Source: Tenacibaculum adriaticum (GTDB taxonomy: Bacteria; Bacteroidota; Bacteroidia; Flavobacteriales; Flavobacteriaceae). From it: a stretch of 64,000 bases of DNA. The stretch covers positions 62,001-126,000 of the forward strand of contig NZ_VNIA01000002.1 of NCBI RefSeq assembly GCF_008124875.1, in the 5' to 3' direction. The notes below the pieces were generated by a model. The model made no database searches. It saw nothing but the letters and a program-made list of their open reading frames with translations, and was not told where the DNA came from. The position numbers and the translations under genes are program-made. This document shows, one piece after another, positions 62,283 to 64,000 of the stretch (within the stretch, counting starts at the first letter, position 1; each line of letters starts with the position of its first letter).

Positions 62283-64000
62283 ATGAGCAAATCAAAAATT
62301 ATACATTTAGACAATTTGTCGCTACAAGATATGTTGAATGAAGATTCTGAGTTAATTCCTTTATTAACACCAGAGGATGAAGAGATTATTAATAACGAAG
62401 ATGTTCCTGAAGTATTACCAATTCTTCCGTTGCGAAATACCGTGTTGTTTCCTGGAGTGGTAATTCCTATTACAGCAGGAAGAGATAAGTCTATTCAATT
62501 AATAAAAGACGCTAACAAAGGAAATAAAATTCTTGGTGTTGTATCTCAAAAAAATGGAGATGTAGAAGACCCCACTATTGATGATATTCATACAACAGGG
62601 GTAGTGGCACAAATCTTACGAGTTTTAAAAATGCCTGATGGTAACACAACTGTTATTATTCAAGGAAAAAAGCGTTTTGAAATTGAAGAAGTAATTCAAG
62701 AAGAACCGTATTTAAAAGCGAAAGTTAGAGAAGCAATAGAAGATAGAGAAATTGAGGATAAAAAAGAGTTCGATGCCATTATCGATTCAATAAAAGAATT
62801 AGCTTTAGAGATCATTAAAGAAAATCCGATGTTGCCTTCGGAAGCTTCTTTTGCGATTAAAAACATAAAATCAAATCCATTTTTGGTGAATTTTATTTCA
62901 TCTAATATGGATTTAAGTGTAGCACAAAAGCAAGTAATTTTAGAAAAAGATAGTTTAAAAGAACGAGCTTTATTAACACTTAAAAACTTAAATAAAGAGC
63001 TTCAGAAGTTACAATTGCGTAATGCCATTCAATCTAAAACACGTTCTGATCTAGATCAGCAACAAAAAGAATATTATTTACATCAGCAGTTAAAAACAAT
63101 TCAAGAAGAATTAGGAGGTGTTTCTCACGACCAAGAGTTAGAGGAAATGCGTGCGAAAGCCAAGGATAAAAAATGGACGCAAGAAGTTGCAGATACTTTT
63201 GAAAAGGAAATCAACCGTTTGAAGAGAATGAATCCGCAAATGGCAGAATATGGTGTACAACGTAACTATTTAGAGTTGATGTTAGAGTTGCCTTGGGGAG
63301 AATATTCTGAAGATAAATTCGATTTAAAAAAGGCACAAAAAATATTAGACCGCGATCACTTCGGATTAGAAAAGGTAAAGGAGCGTATTGTTGAACATTT
63401 AGCGGTGTTAAAGTTACGAGGAGATATGAAATCGCCAATTATCTGTTTGTACGGACCTCCAGGAGTTGGTAAAACTTCTTTAGGAAAGTCGGTTGCAGAA
63501 GCATTAGGACGTAAGTATGTACGTATGTCTTTAGGTGGTTTACGAGACGAAGCAGAAATTCGCGGACATAGAAAAACCTATATCGGTGCGATGCCAGGGC
63601 GTGTGATTCAGAATATTAAAAAAGCAGGAACCTCAAACCCTGTGTTTGTATTAGACGAAATTGATAAGTTAAGTCAAAGCAATCAAGGAGATCCTTCTTC
63701 TGCGATGTTAGAAGTATTAGATCCTGAGCAAAATACAGAGTTTTACGATAACTATTTAGAAGTTGGGTTCGACCTTTCTAAAGTGCTGTTTATTGCTACG
63801 GCTAATAATTTAGGACAAATTCCTTGGGCATTACGCGATCGTATGGAAATCATTAATGTAACAGGATATACGATTGAAGAAAAAACAGAAATTGCTAAAA
63901 AATACTTATTTCCGAAGCAATTAAAAGAACATGGTTTAACGACCGATCATTTAAAGATAGGGAAGAAAGAAATAGAAAAAATTGTTGAAGGATATACACG
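62283..64000 (+). CDS. lon: ATP-dependent protease La (Lon), partial (3' end outside window)
   Basis: 572 residues visible of about 815. N-terminal LonN domain (about 40-230, LPLRNTVLFPGVVIPITAG), coiled coil, then the AAA+ module with Walker A GPPGVGKTS, Walker B VFVLDEIDKLS, and sensor/arginine region (RDRMEIINVTGYTIEEKT). The Ser-Lys protease domain lies beyond the window. Role: degradation of misfolded and regulatory proteins in the cytoplasm. ATG 62283 (MSKSKIIHLDN) matches the usual flavobacterial start; ATG 62265 (MTDIQI) is six codons upstream and in frame. A TATGCTTG near-match to TAnnTTTG lies at 62190-62197. Confidence 0.96.
   Translation, partial: MSKSKIIHLDNLSLQDMLNEDSELIPLLTPEDEEIINNEDVPEVLPILPLRNTVLFPGVVIPITAGRDKSIQLIKDANKGNKILGVVSQKNGDVEDPTIDDIHTTGVVAQILRVLKMPDGNTTVIIQGKKRFEIEEVIQEEPYLKAKVREAIEDREIEDKKEFDAIIDSIKELALEIIKENPMLPSEASFAIKNIKSNPFLVNFISSNMDLSVAQKQVILEKDSLKERALLTLKNLNKELQKLQLRNAIQSKTRSDLDQQQKEYYLHQQLKTIQEELGGVSHDQELEEMRAKAKDKKWTQEVADTFEKEINRLKRMNPQMAEYGVQRNYLELMLELPWGEYSEDKFDLKKAQKILDRDHFGLEKVKERIVEHLAVLKLRGDMKSPIICLYGPPGVGKTSLGKSVAEALGRKYVRMSLGGLRDEAEIRGHRKTYIGAMPGRVIQNIKKAGTSNPVFVLDEIDKLSQSNQGDPSSAMLEVLDPEQNTEFYDNYLEVGFDLSKVLFIATANNLGQIPWALRDRMEIINVTGYTIEEKTEIAKKYLFPKQLKEHGLTTDHLKIGKKEIEKIVEGYT

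Noticed and set aside
1-64000. CRISPR arrays, tRNA, rRNA, prophage or transposase
   Set aside because: No spaced direct repeats, cloverleaf, rRNA or mobile-element genes were seen on either strand.

Overview
The window is chromosomal DNA from a member of the Bacteroidota, most likely a marine Flavobacteriaceae (Tenacibaculum/Polaribacter-like; genus is a guess). The DNA is very AT-rich. Many genes are preceded by the Bacteroidota -7 promoter element TAnnTTTG rather than by E. coli-type -10 boxes, and Shine-Dalgarno sequences are weak or absent. A type IX secretion cargo, several short-leader lipoproteins (a run of hydrophobic residues ending in SC), a head-GIN adhesin, DUF4856 and imelysin proteins also fit this phylum. 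I saw no rRNA, tRNA, CRISPR array, insertion sequence or prophage. Almost every base is in a recognisable gene or a short spacer; the only spacer over 300 bp is 2628-2960.

Layout. 1-5.9 kb: 5'-part of rlmD, a lipocalin-like/OmpA lipoprotein pair, a c-type cytochrome, ornithine aminotransferase (rocD) and a YbaB/DUF2752/CCC-motif operon. 5.9-15.3 kb: an S9 peptidase lipoprotein, two related CBS-like cysteine synthases, an isochorismatase-type hydrolase, an HxlR regulator divergent from an SDR oxidoreductase with a clear operator between them, and a NamZ (DUF1343) muramidase packed head-to-head with a FtsX/LolE-type permease. 15.5-25 kb: lipA, an ECF sigma factor, murB with an aminotransferase, a PDZ aspartyl protease, DUF1573 and valS. 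25-29.6 kb: surface and envelope genes, including a head-GIN protein, a YhhN protein, a sigma/anti-sigma/beta-repeat operon and a CDF metal transporter. 29.7-33 kb: HMG-CoA lyase, a zinc-peptidase-like protein and a 5'-nucleotidase.

33.1-44.3 kb is the most interesting part. Two convergent transcription units, DUF4856 / imelysin / HTTM (gamma-carboxylase-like) / TonB receptor on + and porin / imelysin / di-haem DUF1111 cytochrome on -, carry five copies of one palindrome (TTTATTTAGA-n5-TCTAAATAAA) upstream of their leading genes. I read this as a metal-responsive, probably iron, uptake locus with two imelysins, one of which has lost the canonical GxHxxE motif.

44.4-64 kb is mostly housekeeping: guaB, parE, a possible 56-codon gene, parC, an MscS channel, a PI-PLC lipoprotein, a five-module T9SS-secreted endonuclease, pheT, pyrD flanked by two small unknown genes, a LysE exporter, a BstA/YfiT transferase, a TPR lipoprotein and the first two-thirds of lon.

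Starts were moved from the longest reading frame where a TAnnTTTG element, signal peptide or family N-terminus argued for it (cytochrome c, second cysteine synthase, valS, TonB receptor, guaB, anti-sigma factor). Two genes appear to use TTG.
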